Origin: Candidatus Omnitrophota bacterium
GTDB taxonomy: Bacteria > Omnitrophota > Gorgyraeia > Gygaellales > Profunditerraquicolaceae
Assembly (NCBI GenBank): GCA_003598135.1
Contig: QZKA01000032.1
Span: 1-49,047 of the forward strand
DNA length: 49,047 nt
Direction: 5' to 3'
Shown: one piece after another, positions 13,662-21,954 of the stretch
Position numbering within the stretch: position 1 is the stretch's first letter
Layout of the letters: the number at the start of each line of letters is the position of its first letter
Translations under genes and position numbers: made by a program
The notes under the pieces: generated by a model
Seen by the model: the letters and a program-made list of their open reading frames with translations, nothing else
Told to the model about the DNA's origin: nothing
Database searches by the model: none

Positions 13662-13862
13662 ATGACAAGAGGGAAAGTAAAGTGGTTCAATGACCAGAAG
13701 GGATATGGATTTATTACCCCCGAATCAGGCGAGGATGTCTTTGTGCATCATAAATCTATTCAAGGCGAAGGGTTTAAGTCTTTAGCTGAAGGCCAGGAGG
13801 TAGAGTTTGATGTGGAAAAAGGCCCTAAGGGCTATCAGGCCGTGAATGTTACTAAGGTTTAG
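13662..13862 (+). CDS. CspA-family cold-shock protein
   Basis: A 66-residue cold-shock domain protein nearly identical in pattern to the one at 11501, with KGYGFI and [11 protein letters not shown]-binding motifs. GAGGGAGG at 13648-13656 supports the ATG at 13662; the longer frame from 13608 runs through the terminator leader and is not used. It is followed 66 bases later by a variant cold-shock protein at 13929, an arrangement repeated at 42608 and 42879, so the two pairs are probably an old duplication. Confidence 0.95.
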   Translation: MTRGKVKWFNDQKGYGFITPESGEDVFVHHKSIQGEGFKSLAEGQEVEFDVEKGPKGYQAVNVTKV

Positions 13863-13928
13863 CCGGAAATAGTTTTCCCCGGAATAATTCCGGGATAATT
13901 ATTTATTGCCGTTAAAGGAGTATCTATA

Positions 13929-14135
13929 ATGCATACAGGAAAAATCAAGAAAATAGTGCGTGAAAGAGGGTTTGGTTTTATCAGCGATACCGATGGAAAA
14001 GAAGTTTTTTTTCATCAGAGCAGCCTGGTCGATGCGCAATTTGACGCTCTTAAAGAAGAACAGGCCGTAGAGTTTGAAATTGAAAATTCTCCCAAGGGCC
14101 CCCGCGCTGTTAATGTGCAAGTCGCAAAAGAATAA
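13929..14135 (+). CDS. Variant cold-shock-domain protein
   Basis: A 68-residue single cold-shock domain of a divergent type: it starts MHTGKIKKIV, has RGFGFISD in place of the usual KGYGFI and EVFFHQSSL in place of VFVHHSAI. It likely binds single-stranded RNA or DNA. AAAGGAG at 13914 supports the start. CCCGGAAT-A-ATTCCGGG (about 13878-13894) forms a hairpin between the two genes without a T-run, so part of the upstream transcription may continue into it. The paralog at 42879 shows the same spacing. Confidence 0.92.
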   Translation: MHTGKIKKIVRERGFGFISDTDGKEVFFHQSSLVDAQFDALKEEQAVEFEIENSPKGPRAVNVQVAKE

Positions 14136-14234
14136 AACTGCCAGCCGACGAAAACTGTCTTTATTGAAACTCGTTCCGTTTAGTTTTATTCATAAGGTCA
14201 CGCTTTAGGAATACCTTTTTCATCTTGTGGGCTA

Positions 14235-14280
14235 TACGATCATCAAGGATTACGATGCGGCATAGCCGCCGCATGCCTTG
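14235..14280 (+). other. Hairpin upstream of zinc-finger/helicase genes
   Basis: ATGCGGC (14255-14261) pairs with GCCGCAT (14268-14274) around the six-base loop ATAGCC, with outer CAAGG/CCTTG pairing. The loop has A at position 1 and G at position 4, as in ANTAR target hairpins, but only a single hairpin is seen, so I make no regulator assignment. Confidence 0.4.
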
Positions 14281-14307
14281 GCTGGCGCAAAAAGGGGGAG
14301 TTGGATT

Positions 14308-14454
14308 ATGAAAAAAACAAAGACCTCACTCAAGGGCAGGAAATGCAAATTTCCTCTTTGTAAGCACATTTTAAGTATCTATAATCATGAAACATTTTGT
14401 CATGTCCACCTTGGCCAGGTCGGCCAGGAATATAAGCAGAAGGTTCCTGCATGA
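14308..14454 (+). CDS. Small C-X4-C-X12-C-X2-H zinc-finger protein (48 aa)
   Basis: ATG at 14308 follows AAAGGGGGAG and opens a 48-residue frame whose TGA overlaps the DEAD-box helicase start by 4 bases. Cys13, Cys18, Cys31 and His34 form a likely zinc site (CKFPLC, FCHVHLG). A close relative is encoded at 38643-38783 with the same N-terminus and Cys/His pattern. I do not recognise a named family. Coupling to the helicase suggests an RNA- or ribosome-related partner role, which is inference. Confidence 0.78.
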   Translation: MKKTKTSLKGRKCKFPLCKHILSIYNHETFCHVHLGQVGQEYKQKVPA

Positions 14455-15707
14455 TTGCGCATAAGGCAACTGATATAGGCGTTCTTTCGCGAGGGAACAA
14501 TCAATCTGAGCGGAGTTTCTATGGATTGGGCATTGTGCCGAAGATCCTGGAGATCCTGGCTCAGATAAAGTTTAAGGTTCCGACCCCGATTCAGTTTAAG
14601 GCAATTCCGCTTGCGATCGAGGGTAAGGATGTTATTGGTATTGCGCAAACCGGTACCGGGAAAACCCATGCGTTTGCCATCCCTATGGTGCAGCGCCTTG
14701 TTAAGATGCAGGGGGTTGGTTTGGTCCTTGCGCCGACGCGCGAGCTTGCTATTCAGATTGACGAAGCTTTCCGCGGGCTGGCTCATCCATTCGCGATGAA
14801 AACTGCCTGTCTTATCGGCGGCGCCCCTATGAATGGGCAGGTACAGGCACTGGAGAAGAATCCTCGCATAGTGACTGCTACTCCCGGAAGGCTGCTGGAT
14901 CATATAAGCCACTGGAATTTTCTACCGGAAGAAGTGTCGATGCTCGTGCTTGATGAAGCTGACCGTATGCTGGATATGGGTTTTGCCCCCCAGATTACAA
15001 AAATCATTCATGCCATTCCAAAAAATAGACAAACTATGTTGTTTTCGGCAACTATCCCTAAAGAGATTATGGAGATTGCCGCCAAGCATATGAAGTTACC
15101 TGTGTCTGTTGAGATTGCCCCTTCGGGGACTACGGCAGAGCATGTCACGCAGGAGTTATTCATAGTCAAAAAAGAAGCCAAACCGAAGCTGCTGAGTAAA
15201 TTACTGGCGCAATATCACGGTTCGGTCCTTTTGTTCTCCCGCACCAAGCACAATGCGCGCAAGATCATGCTCTCAATCCGGCACATGGGGTATAGTGCCG
15301 CAGAGATGCATTCCAACCGCAGCCTGGCTCAGCGCCGCGAAGCACTCGATGGTTTTAAATCAGGCAGGTATAAGGTGCTTGTCGCAACCGATATTGCCGC
15401 AAGAGGCATCGATGTAACCGGCATAGAGTTGGTTGTTAATTACGACCTTCCGGAAGACGCAGAAAACTACGTGCACCGTATCGGCCGCACAGCCCGGGCA
15501 GGGTCTCGCGGACATGCGATTTCATTTGCCACGCCTGATCAGCGCAGCGATGTGAGGGACATCGAACGGATTATCAGGTCTACATTGCCTTTATCAAAAC
15601 ACCCCGAAATTCCCCCGGAAGAATTTGTTCAGCCCGGGCACGAAGCTCCCCGAAGGAACCCAGGGCGGTATCAAAGTCAAAGACGGAATAAGTTTCGCCG
15701 CTTTTGA
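14451..15707 (+). CDS. DEAD-box RNA helicase (RhlE-like)
   Basis: A 418-residue DEAD-box ATP-dependent RNA helicase. The motifs appear in order: Q motif (VPTPIQ), I AQTGTGKT, Ia PTRELA, Ib TPGR, II DEAD, III SAT, then in the second RecA domain RTKHNA, ATDIAARGID and HRIGRTARAG. The C-terminal tail (about 30 residues) is rich in Pro, Arg and Gln, as expected for RNA binding. Cold-shock helicases of this type unwind structured messages and assist ribosome assembly. The start is coupled to the zinc-finger gene. No clear own promoter was seen between 14136 and 14307. Confidence 0.95.
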   Translation: MIAHKATDIGVLSRGNNQSERSFYGLGIVPKILEILAQIKFKVPTPIQFKAIPLAIEGKDVIGIAQTGTGKTHAFAIPMVQRLVKMQGVGLVLAPTRELAIQIDEAFRGLAHPFAMKTACLIGGAPMNGQVQALEKNPRIVTATPGRLLDHISHWNFLPEEVSMLVLDEADRMLDMGFAPQITKIIHAIPKNRQTMLFSATIPKEIMEIAAKHMKLPVSVEIAPSGTTAEHVTQELFIVKKEAKPKLLSKLLAQYHGSVLLFSRTKHNARKIMLSIRHMGYSAAEMHSNRSLAQRREALDGFKSGRYKVLVATDIAARGIDVTGIELVVNYDLPEDAENYVHRIGRTARAGSRGHAISFATPDQRSDVRDIERIIRSTLPLSKHPEIPPEEFVQPGHEAPRRNPGRYQSQRRNKFRRF

Positions 15708-15783
15708 GCTTTTACTGGCCCTGCATCCGTTATAACAACTATCCTAATTAATTTTTTAGTAAGAAAAAATGGCACTTGAAGAA

Positions 15784-15805
15784 CCATTTCCATTAATGAA
15801 AATGG
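15784..15805. promoter_or_regulatory. Imperfect AT-rich palindrome
   Basis: CCATTT-C-CATTAATG-A-AAATGG is a 22-bp inverted repeat with one mismatched position pair. It resembles the Fur-like palindrome at 912-930 in half-site content (ATGAAAAT). A target gene is not obvious, because the region from 15708 to 16165 has no credible gene. Confidence 0.35.
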
Positions 15806-15926
15806 CGATGAAAATGCCTAATCGTCCGAAACGCAGCAAGGGCATATTTTTCTTTAGCTCATGGTAAGCATCGAAGGGGCGCAGCAAGCGCATGGGTCCG
15901 TCGCTTTTCGTATAACAGGAGAGTTT

Positions 15927-15965
15927 AAAAGGTTATGATTGGGTTATCGGTTATAGCCTTTTTTA
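15927..15965 (+). terminator. Intrinsic terminator in gene-free region
   Basis: AAAAGGTTAT (15927-15936) pairs with ATAGCCTTTT (15953-15962, one G-U pair) and ends in a T-run. A frame starting inside it at 15935 (63 codons) is therefore rejected. The 15708-16165 region otherwise contains only the palindrome at 15784 and a weak 32-codon frame near 15770 without ribosome site. Confidence 0.65.
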
Positions 15966-16165
15966 TTTCTATGAGCTGTATACAGAGAGAATTTCTATGG
16001 TGGCTCCTTCCTGGACGTCCTTATGGGAGTCTCCTTATAGCTGTGTCTAGAGAGGGCGTCTTCTTGCGCAATAGTATTGCCTTCCAAAAAGTTTTCTTAA
16101 AAACATCCGTAATTGTGGCTTTGTAATGATATAGAATGGGAATTTCTAGTTAAGCTGAGGGGTGC

Positions 16166-17344
16166 CTAAAGTAATTTATTATAAACAGAGAGCATGTCTT
16201 TGGTGACTCTCTCTTTGGTGTATTGCGATTCGATCATTTGCCTTCCGGTATATCCTAATCTATCCCTTAATCTTTTATCACCCAAAAGATTTTTAATTTT
16301 TGCTGCTAAAAGTTCAAAGTCCCTTATAGGAATAACAAATCCGTTTATCCCGTCCTTGATAATTTCGGGCATTCCGCCGGAGTTAGTAATAATCATTGGT
16401 TTTGCAGAGGCCATTGCCTCAAGCATGGTCAGACCAAAAGGCTCGCCGCTGCTGGAAGGATAAATGCATATATCGCTTGCCGCGTAAAGTTCCTTCATTT
16501 CCTCCAGGGAATAAGCATCAATCAGGCAGTTCTTCTCCAGTTTAAAGTGTTTTATCAGGCGTACCAAATATGCGATATCTTTCTGTTGGGTTTCGCCCCA
16601 ATCAATGATATTTTTTGAACCCGCTAACACCAGCATAATATCGGGGTATTTTTCCTTCACTAGATTTATAGCTTTAATGCTTGTATCGCAGCCTTTGGCT
16701 AAACCGATCCTCGCAGGATGGAAGACTATTCTTTTATTCTTCAACCGGGGATATTTTTTAAGCATTTTTGCAGTGCTTACTTCAGGATGAAATTTTCTTT
16801 GGTCTATTCCGTGATGGATTACGGTGATTTTTCTATCGTCTATGCCGATGCCGATAATTTCTTTTTTTATAAAGTGGCTGACAGCAATTATATGCGTCCA
16901 ATCTATTTGATGGGTGAGTTCTAAAAATAGAAGGTCATCCCATACATTATGAGCGGTAAGGATTAAAGGAATGTTTTTTTGTTTGGTTAAATCAGAAATA
17001 GCTTCAGCGTGGGCCTTGCTGAAGTAATGCATGTTATGGACATGGATTATATCGGGCCTGCTCTTTTTTAAAAAAGAAGAAAAAACGCTATACACTTCAT
17101 CTTTTATGCCTTCCAACCCTCGTTTATAAAGCCAGTTGAGGTCCATAATCGGGATGCGGTATATATCTACGCCCGCATATTTATATCTGGCTTTTGCGCC
17201 TTCTGTCGTTCCCGTAAGCAGGCTAACCCGGTGCCCCAGTCTGACCATTTGCGGTAAAATTATAGTAAGGTGGGTTTCCACGCCCCCCACTATAGGAGGA
17301 AATCCCCAGTGCAGATGTGAGATGCTTAATTTATTTTTTCTCAT
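16166..17344 (-). CDS. GT4-type glycosyltransferase
   Basis: A 392-residue GT-B fold glycosyltransferase. The N-terminal half has the acceptor-side GGVETH motif near residue 20 and DIIHVHNMHY near 105; the C-terminal half has the GT4 nucleotide-sugar site, SGEPFGLTMLEAMASAKP near 320, and GGMPEII. It acts in the cytoplasm on a nucleotide sugar. Gene order on the minus strand is HAD phosphatase, GH65 phosphorylase, then this transferase, which starts 2 bases after the GH65 stop, so they are probably one operon. A trehalose- or disaccharide-forming role is possible, but no diagnostic residue shows it. Confidence 0.88.
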   Translation of the reverse strand: MRKNKLSISHLHWGFPPIVGGVETHLTIILPQMVRLGHRVSLLTGTTEGAKARYKYAGVDIYRIPIMDLNWLYKRGLEGIKDEVYSVFSSFLKKSRPDIIHVHNMHYFSKAHAEAISDLTKQKNIPLILTAHNVWDDLLFLELTHQIDWTHIIAVSHFIKKEIIGIGIDDRKITVIHHGIDQRKFHPEVSTAKMLKKYPRLKNKRIVFHPARIGLAKGCDTSIKAINLVKEKYPDIMLVLAGSKNIIDWGETQQKDIAYLVRLIKHFKLEKNCLIDAYSLEEMKELYAASDICIYPSSSGEPFGLTMLEAMASAKPMIITNSGGMPEIIKDGINGFVIPIRDFELLAAKIKNLLGDKRLRDRLGYTGRQMIESQYTKERVTKDMLSVYNKLL

Positions 17345-17346
17345 CG

Positions 17347-19674
17347 TTAATAATGATATTCTTTTACCAAAATAGGTTTTTTTCTTTCGAAGACATACTT
17401 TTTATTCGGCTTGATAGAAGTAATCTTATCGAAGATCCCAATTTCTATTCTTTTCTTTTTACGAGAAACTGATTTTACGACGATGGTATTATTTGTTAGC
17501 TCCAAATGTAACATATCTGCTTTCCAGAGTAAAGAGAGAACCATTTTCTTCCAGCTGCGCGGCATCCGGGGATTTACACACAGTTTTTCCCTGGTAATGC
17601 TTACGCCGGCAAAGCCGAAGACTACTGCCTGCCAGGTTCCCCCTAAACTGGCGCCGTGAATACCTTCTTTGGTATTGCCGTAGAGATTGCTGATATCCAT
17701 GCGCAAAGAGACATTAAAAAGACTATACGCCCTTTGCAAATCAGAGCAGATACAGGCAATGATGGAATGAATAGAGGGGCTCAGGGAAGATTTGTGTAAA
17801 GTCCTTTGTATATAAAAATTGTAGTTTGCCATTTTAGTCTTTAAAGAATAAACATCGGATAATAAATAAATGAGCATCAGGGTGTCCGCCTGCTTTACAA
17901 ACTGGGTTTTGTCTAGGTGTTGGCTTTTTAGATTTGGGGATATAACCGGGATGCCGTTTTCATCGGTTTCGCTAACCGAGGTCTTCTTGAGTCTAAAATA
18001 TCCGTCAAATTGCTCGATGATTCGGTCACGATTAATATTTTTAGATAGAAGAGGAGCTATTTTTCCCCAATCTTTTACCTCTTTGTCTTTGAGGCCCAAT
18101 TTTCTTTGCAGCTCCAGGCAGAGTGAAGGGGAATCCTTTTTGATTTTACGGAATGACTTATAGGCAATAATCAGGTTCCATTTCGCCATTATATTAGTAT
18201 ACGCATTGTTATTTACATTCAGATGAAACTCGTCCGGGCCGATAACCTGGTTTATTTCGTATTTTTTAGTTTTTTTATTAAAGTCAGAGCGAGAAGCCCA
18301 GAATCTTGCCGTTTCAAAGATGATTTCGTATCCGAAGTCCCGCATAAATTTTTCATCGTCCGTAGCTACATAATATTTATAGAGGGCATAGCTGATATCG
18401 GAAGTTATATGATGCTCAAATTTATGCGTGAGAATCTTTATTATGCTGCCATCGATATCTTTTGCCCACTCTGGAGTTTCTTCTTCACCGGTGCCGGCTG
18501 ATTCCCAGGGAAATCGTACTCCCCTGGAATCTTCTTTCTTGGTAAGCTGCCTTGCCTCATGCAACCTTTTGTACCGATAAAGAAGTATATTCTTTGCTAC
18601 TTCAGGAAAATTAAAAAGATAAAAAGGCATGAGGAAAATCTCCGTATCCCAGAAGATGTGTCCGCGATAGCCTTCGCCGCTTAATGTCCTTGCGCCGATA
18701 CTGGAGAAGCCGTCATCCGTATTAGCGCAGATAAGCATGTGGTAAATATTAAAGCGTAGATCCTGCTGTAGGTTAGCGGTCCCTTCAATGATGATATCCG
18801 CTTTTTCCCAAAGTTTTTTCCAGGCCCGGATATGATTTCTAATCAGGTCTTCAAATTTAGCGCGAAAGGCTCCGGAGAATGCTTTGAAGGTTTGTTTTTT
18901 ATATTGAGATAGATTGTTATCGCAGGGAAACCGTTTAATACAAAATACCTTTGTAAAGACGATAGCTTGATTTTTTCTCAATTTAAGACTAAAAATATTA
19001 TTTCGTGCGAAGACTTTTTTGCCATTGGTTTCATAGTAAAAACCGGACCAATAAATGATAGTGTGCTTTTTCCCCAGGGTTTCGACAGCCAGGTACCCGG
19101 CATCTTGCGATTGCCCCAATTCTTTTATCCGGAAATGCCTTTTGTTTCCTTCGGTGAGGACGCCAACATTTGAGACGGAAGTATCAATACCCGTGTTTAT
19201 ATCTATTTCGCAAGGTCCATCTAGGGGAGTGATAGAAATTTGCATTACCCCGATATTTTTGTTATCCATAGAGGCGAACCTTAGCGACTTATAATCAAAG
19301 CGCGATTTCTTGCTGTTTTGGTATAAGGTATGACGAGCGAGGAGTCCCTTTTTTAGATTGAGGATCCGCTTATGTTTTAAAACATCCATAGCTACTATAT
19401 CCAGTTTTTCTCCCTTGACCGTGAATCTGAAATTAAAGGCATTGGGTAAATTCACCAGTTCCGCGACCTGGGAAAGCATTTTATCGAATACGCCGGCAAG
19501 ATAAGTGCCCGGCATAGCGTCGTAAGGAATTTCTTCCAGCACGCCTCTTGCGCCGAAATAGCCATTACCCAAAGCAAATTGAGATTCGCGGATGTTTTGC
19601 AGGGGCCTGGCCCATTCCAGTTCTTGTATTAGCCAGAGATCATCATCGATGTATTGAGAATAAAAGTTTTTCAT
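17347..19674 (-). CDS. GH65 glycoside phosphorylase/hydrolase
   Basis: A 775-residue member of glycoside hydrolase family 65, whose enzymes phosphorolyse maltose, trehalose, kojibiose or nigerose to glucose and beta-glucose 1-phosphate. Domains: N-terminal beta-sandwich (about 1-270), helical linker, (alpha/alpha)6 catalytic barrel (about 310-660) and a small C-terminal sheet domain. The catalytic acid is the Glu of GPDEFH near residue 481; EGYRGHIFWDTE lies near 333. Neighbouring beta-phosphoglucomutase would convert the product to glucose 6-phosphate, favouring a phosphorylase. Substrate is not decidable by eye. Its start overlaps the stop of the HAD gene by 4 bases. Confidence 0.92.
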   Translation of the reverse strand: MKNFYSQYIDDDLWLIQELEWARPLQNIRESQFALGNGYFGARGVLEEIPYDAMPGTYLAGVFDKMLSQVAELVNLPNAFNFRFTVKGEKLDIVAMDVLKHKRILNLKKGLLARHTLYQNSKKSRFDYKSLRFASMDNKNIGVMQISITPLDGPCEIDINTGIDTSVSNVGVLTEGNKRHFRIKELGQSQDAGYLAVETLGKKHTIIYWSGFYYETNGKKVFARNNIFSLKLRKNQAIVFTKVFCIKRFPCDNNLSQYKKQTFKAFSGAFRAKFEDLIRNHIRAWKKLWEKADIIIEGTANLQQDLRFNIYHMLICANTDDGFSSIGARTLSGEGYRGHIFWDTEIFLMPFYLFNFPEVAKNILLYRYKRLHEARQLTKKEDSRGVRFPWESAGTGEEETPEWAKDIDGSIIKILTHKFEHHITSDISYALYKYYVATDDEKFMRDFGYEIIFETARFWASRSDFNKKTKKYEINQVIGPDEFHLNVNNNAYTNIMAKWNLIIAYKSFRKIKKDSPSLCLELQRKLGLKDKEVKDWGKIAPLLSKNINRDRIIEQFDGYFRLKKTSVSETDENGIPVISPNLKSQHLDKTQFVKQADTLMLIYLLSDVYSLKTKMANYNFYIQRTLHKSSLSPSIHSIIACICSDLQRAYSLFNVSLRMDISNLYGNTKEGIHGASLGGTWQAVVFGFAGVSITREKLCVNPRMPRSWKKMVLSLLWKADMLHLELTNNTIVVKSVSRKKKRIEIGIFDKITSIKPNKKYVFERKKPILVKEYHY

Positions 19675-20324
19675 CGCGGAAATAACCTTTTAAGTTTAAG
19701 GAAAGTAAGCTTCTTTAAATTATTGACAATAAGATCTGCTTGTTTTAATCGCGCCGGTTTGCCATAGCGGTCAATGCCCACGGTTTTCATTCTGGCGCGT
19801 TTAGCGGCAATGATGCCTAAAAGCGCATCTTCTACAACTACGCACTCTCCTGCTTTTAGTCCCAATCTTCTGGCGGCCAAAAGAAAAATGTCAGGATGGG
19901 GCTTGCCTTTTTGGGCGTTGTTTCCCGTAATGATTACGTCAAAGAGTTTATTTATTTTCGCCTTCTTTAAGATATAGAGACAGTTTTTGCTGGAAGAAAT
20001 AACTGCCCTCCTTGTCTTGTTTTTTATCAAATTATTTATTAAATATAAAGCGTCAGGGTAGTCTTTAACTCCGTCTTTTTTTAGAAACTCCATAAAATAC
20101 CGCTGTTTTTTCGAGGCTGCCTTTTTTAATTCTTCTTCGGACAGCTCAGGTAAAACCGCCCTTGCTCCGCTAATCCGGGGTATGCCGTCGACCTTTAGCT
20201 CATAATCTTTAAAAGTAAATCTCTTGCCGTACTCAGAAAACATTTTTTTCCAGGCCTTAAAGTGTAGAGGGACGGTGTTGACTACAACCCCGTCCATATC
20301 AAAAATAACTCCTTTTAACGTCAT
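19671..20324 (-). CDS. pgmB: HAD-type beta-phosphoglucomutase
   Basis: A 217-residue HAD-superfamily protein. Motif I is FDMDGVVVNTVPLHF (nucleophile Asp and the +2 Asp), motif II VISSSKN, motif III the Lys of GKPHPD and motif IV the Asp of VVEDALLGI. With a GH65 phosphorylase beside it the best assignment is beta-phosphoglucomutase, which converts beta-glucose 1-phosphate to glucose 6-phosphate. It is the first gene of the minus-strand operon. The broken MscS gene lies just upstream and probably does not belong to the same unit. Confidence 0.88.
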   Translation of the reverse strand: MTLKGVIFDMDGVVVNTVPLHFKAWKKMFSEYGKRFTFKDYELKVDGIPRISGARAVLPELSEEELKKAASKKQRYFMEFLKKDGVKDYPDALYLINNLIKNKTRRAVISSSKNCLYILKKAKINKLFDVIITGNNAQKGKPHPDIFLLAARRLGLKAGECVVVEDALLGIIAAKRARMKTVGIDRYGKPARLKQADLIVNNLKKLTFLKLKRLFPR

Positions 20325-20337
20325 AGTAATCTCGCAT

Positions 20338-20690
20338 TTAAGATGAGTTGTTTAATTGTTTTTGCCCGTAGGTATAATTCACAATCTTACTTTTACTTAA
20401 CTCCAGATTAGGAACAATGATTATGGCCTTATCTTCCGATAAAAACTTTGAGCGCCTTACCCCGATATCTAGAACTTTAACTACTTCTCCGCTGGGTAAT
20501 TTAGTCATATCGACAAGCCCAAAGGGCATATCAACCATAATCATAAAACCAGCAATGATATTTGCGATGGTGTCTTGAGCAAGCAAGGCAATAGCGAGAG
20601 AGCTAACTCCCAGGAAATTTTTTTGGAAATGAGACTCATTGTATTTATCCCCTCGACCGTTTTAACAATATAAATTATTATACACCACCG
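20338..20690 (-). pseudogene. Truncated, frameshifted MscS-type mechanosensitive channel
   Basis: On the minus strand, SSLAIALLAQDTIANIIAGF and DIGVRRSKFLSEDKAIIIVPN match the pore helix and beta domain of MscS channels. The frame upstream (VKTVEGINTMSLISKK) continues the protein only if one A is added to the run of seven A (T at 20618-20624 on the plus strand). The N-terminal membrane helices and the C-terminal alpha/beta domain of a normal MscS (about 280 residues) are absent. Either a decayed gene or a sequencing indel in a fragment; the truncation at both ends supports decay. Confidence 0.7.
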
Positions 20691-20746
20691 TCATTAATTC
20701 TGAAAGACAATAATTAGGGAATCACCATTCTAAATCAAAAATATTC

Positions 20747-20775
20747 TTGATATGATACAATAACTTGCCTATAAT
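20747..20775 (+). promoter_or_regulatory. Promoter (TTGATA -35, 17-base spacer)
   Basis: TTGATA (20747-20752), 17 bases, TATAAT (20770-20775). The flanking ATATTC before the -35 also matches the promoter at 12125. Confidence 0.8.
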
Positions 20776-20790
20776 GCAGCTATTAAAAAC

Positions 20791-20886
20791 AGAAGAGTCC
20801 CTCCTTTTATGAAACCTGAAGGTTCCTCTTCTTTTCGCTATATCATAGTCCGGAGAAGACACTTGCAAGCAAAGCGAAGCAAGTGT
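20791..20886 (+). other. Structured leader before the GIY-YIG gene
   Basis: AGAAGAG (20791-20797) pairs with CTCTTCT (20826-20832, followed by three T), enclosing AACC-TGAA-GGTT; this resembles a weak terminator. ACACTTGC (20859-20866) pairs with GCAAGTGT (20879-20886) just before the gene, which lacks a strong ribosome site. A regulated leader is possible. Confidence 0.5.
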
Positions 20887-20897
20887 ATAGTAATCCC

Positions 20898-21152
20898 ATG
20901 TCCTGGCTCCTCTATATAATCCAGTGCAGTGACGGTACGCTCTATACCGGCATTACCACGGATATCACCCGCCGCCTCAAAGAACATAACTCAAAGAAAG
21001 GCGCTTTCTATACACAGAACAAAACCCCGGTTATGCTCGTGCATCAGGAGCCTATGGCCAACCAATCCCAGGCGAGAAAGCGGGAAGCTGAGATCAAGAA
21101 ATTAACCAGGAAACAGAAATTGGAATTAGTGGGGAATTGTAATGTTGCTTAA
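20898..21152 (+). CDS. GIY-YIG domain protein (UPF0213-like)
   Basis: An 84-residue single-domain GIY-YIG nuclease-fold protein. The motif appears as LLYIIQCSDGTLYTGITTD, with the Arg of RRLKEHN and a late Glu in KREAEIK completing the usual active-site set. Such stand-alone domains are common; they may be DNA or RNA nucleases but are uncharacterised. The ATG at 20898 is preferred because the family starts there; a GTG at 20883 lies in the leader hairpin. It overlaps the following gene by 11 bases. Confidence 0.88.
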   Translation: MSWLLYIIQCSDGTLYTGITTDITRRLKEHNSKKGAFYTQNKTPVMLVHQEPMANQSQARKREAEIKKLTRKQKLELVGNCNVA

Positions 21153-21954
21153 AAACATGCCCCAACTATTATTTTTAGTAATATTCCTTGTTGCGGGTTT
21201 TCTGTTTTTACGATATTTCGAGAATCATTTCATTTTTTATCCTACCAAAGAAGTTCAGATTTTTCCTAAGGACCGCGGCCTTGATTTTGAGGACATATTT
21301 TTTAAAACCAACGATACTATTAAGCTTAACGCCTGGTTTATCCCTTCGCCTAAAGCGAAATTCACCATACTTTTCTGCCACGGTAATGCCGGCAATATCA
21401 GCCATCGGCTTGAGAAGATACTCTTCTTACATAGCTTAAGCTGTAATGTGTTTATATTCGACTACCGCGGATACGGTTTAAGCAAAGGCAGGCCTTCCGA
21501 GAAAGGCTTGTATCTTGACACCCGGGCAGCGTATGAGTATTTGGTATCCCGCGGGATAAAACAAGAGGAGATTATTGGTTATGGAGAATCCATCGGAAGC
21601 GCAGCAATCATTGACCTTGCCTCAACGCAGCCCATAGCTGCCTTGATTACCGAGGGCGCTTTCTCAAGCGGAAAAGACATGGCAAGAAATGCCTTTCCTT
21701 TTCTGCCTTATTGGATATTCTCTTTGCGCCTTGATTCCGAGCGTAAAATAAAGTCGGTCAAGATTCACAAGCTCCTGATTCACAGCCTCAATGACGAGAT
21801 TGTTCCTTTTGAGATGGGCAGCAAACTTTACAATGCCGCGCCAGAACCGAAAGAATTTCTCAAAGTCCAGGGAGGGCATAATAGTTGTTTCTTTGATTCG
21901 CAGGAGCTCCTTAAAGAGAAGATGAGCGAGTTTTTGGCTAAGGTGGTAAAATGA
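21142..21954 (+). CDS. Membrane-anchored alpha/beta hydrolase
   Basis: A 270-residue alpha/beta-hydrolase with an N-terminal membrane anchor (LLFLVIFLVAGFLFL, residues 9-23). The fold shows FCHGNAGN near residue 78 (oxyanion region), nucleophile elbow GYGESIG near 146, with Ser as the nucleophile, a likely acid Asp near 217 and His in GGHNSC near 245. It matches the YfhR/BEM46-like group of uncharacterised peptidase- or esterase-like proteins. Its stop overlaps the SagB-type gene start by 4 bases. Confidence 0.88.
   Translation: MLLKNMPQLLFLVIFLVAGFLFLRYFENHFIFYPTKEVQIFPKDRGLDFEDIFFKTNDTIKLNAWFIPSPKAKFTILFCHGNAGNISHRLEKILFLHSLSCNVFIFDYRGYGLSKGRPSEKGLYLDTRAAYEYLVSRGIKQEEIIGYGESIGSAAIIDLASTQPIAALITEGAFSSGKDMARNAFPFLPYWIFSLRLDSERKIKSVKIHKLLIHSLNDEIVPFEMGSKLYNAAPEPKEFLKVQGGHNSCFFDSQELLKEKMSEFLAKVVK

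Noticed and set aside
14400-14912. Minus-strand frame of 170 residues inside the DEAD-box helicase start
   Set aside because: Entirely antisense to conserved helicase motifs; no start signal.
15770-15869. 32-codon frame between the helicase and glycosyltransferase genes
   Set aside because: No ribosome site and no recognisable similarity; repeated CGCAGCAAG words suggest chance coding.
15935-16126. 63-residue frame MIGLSVIAFF
   Set aside because: Its first codons form the stem of an intrinsic terminator (15927-15965), so translation from there is unlikely.
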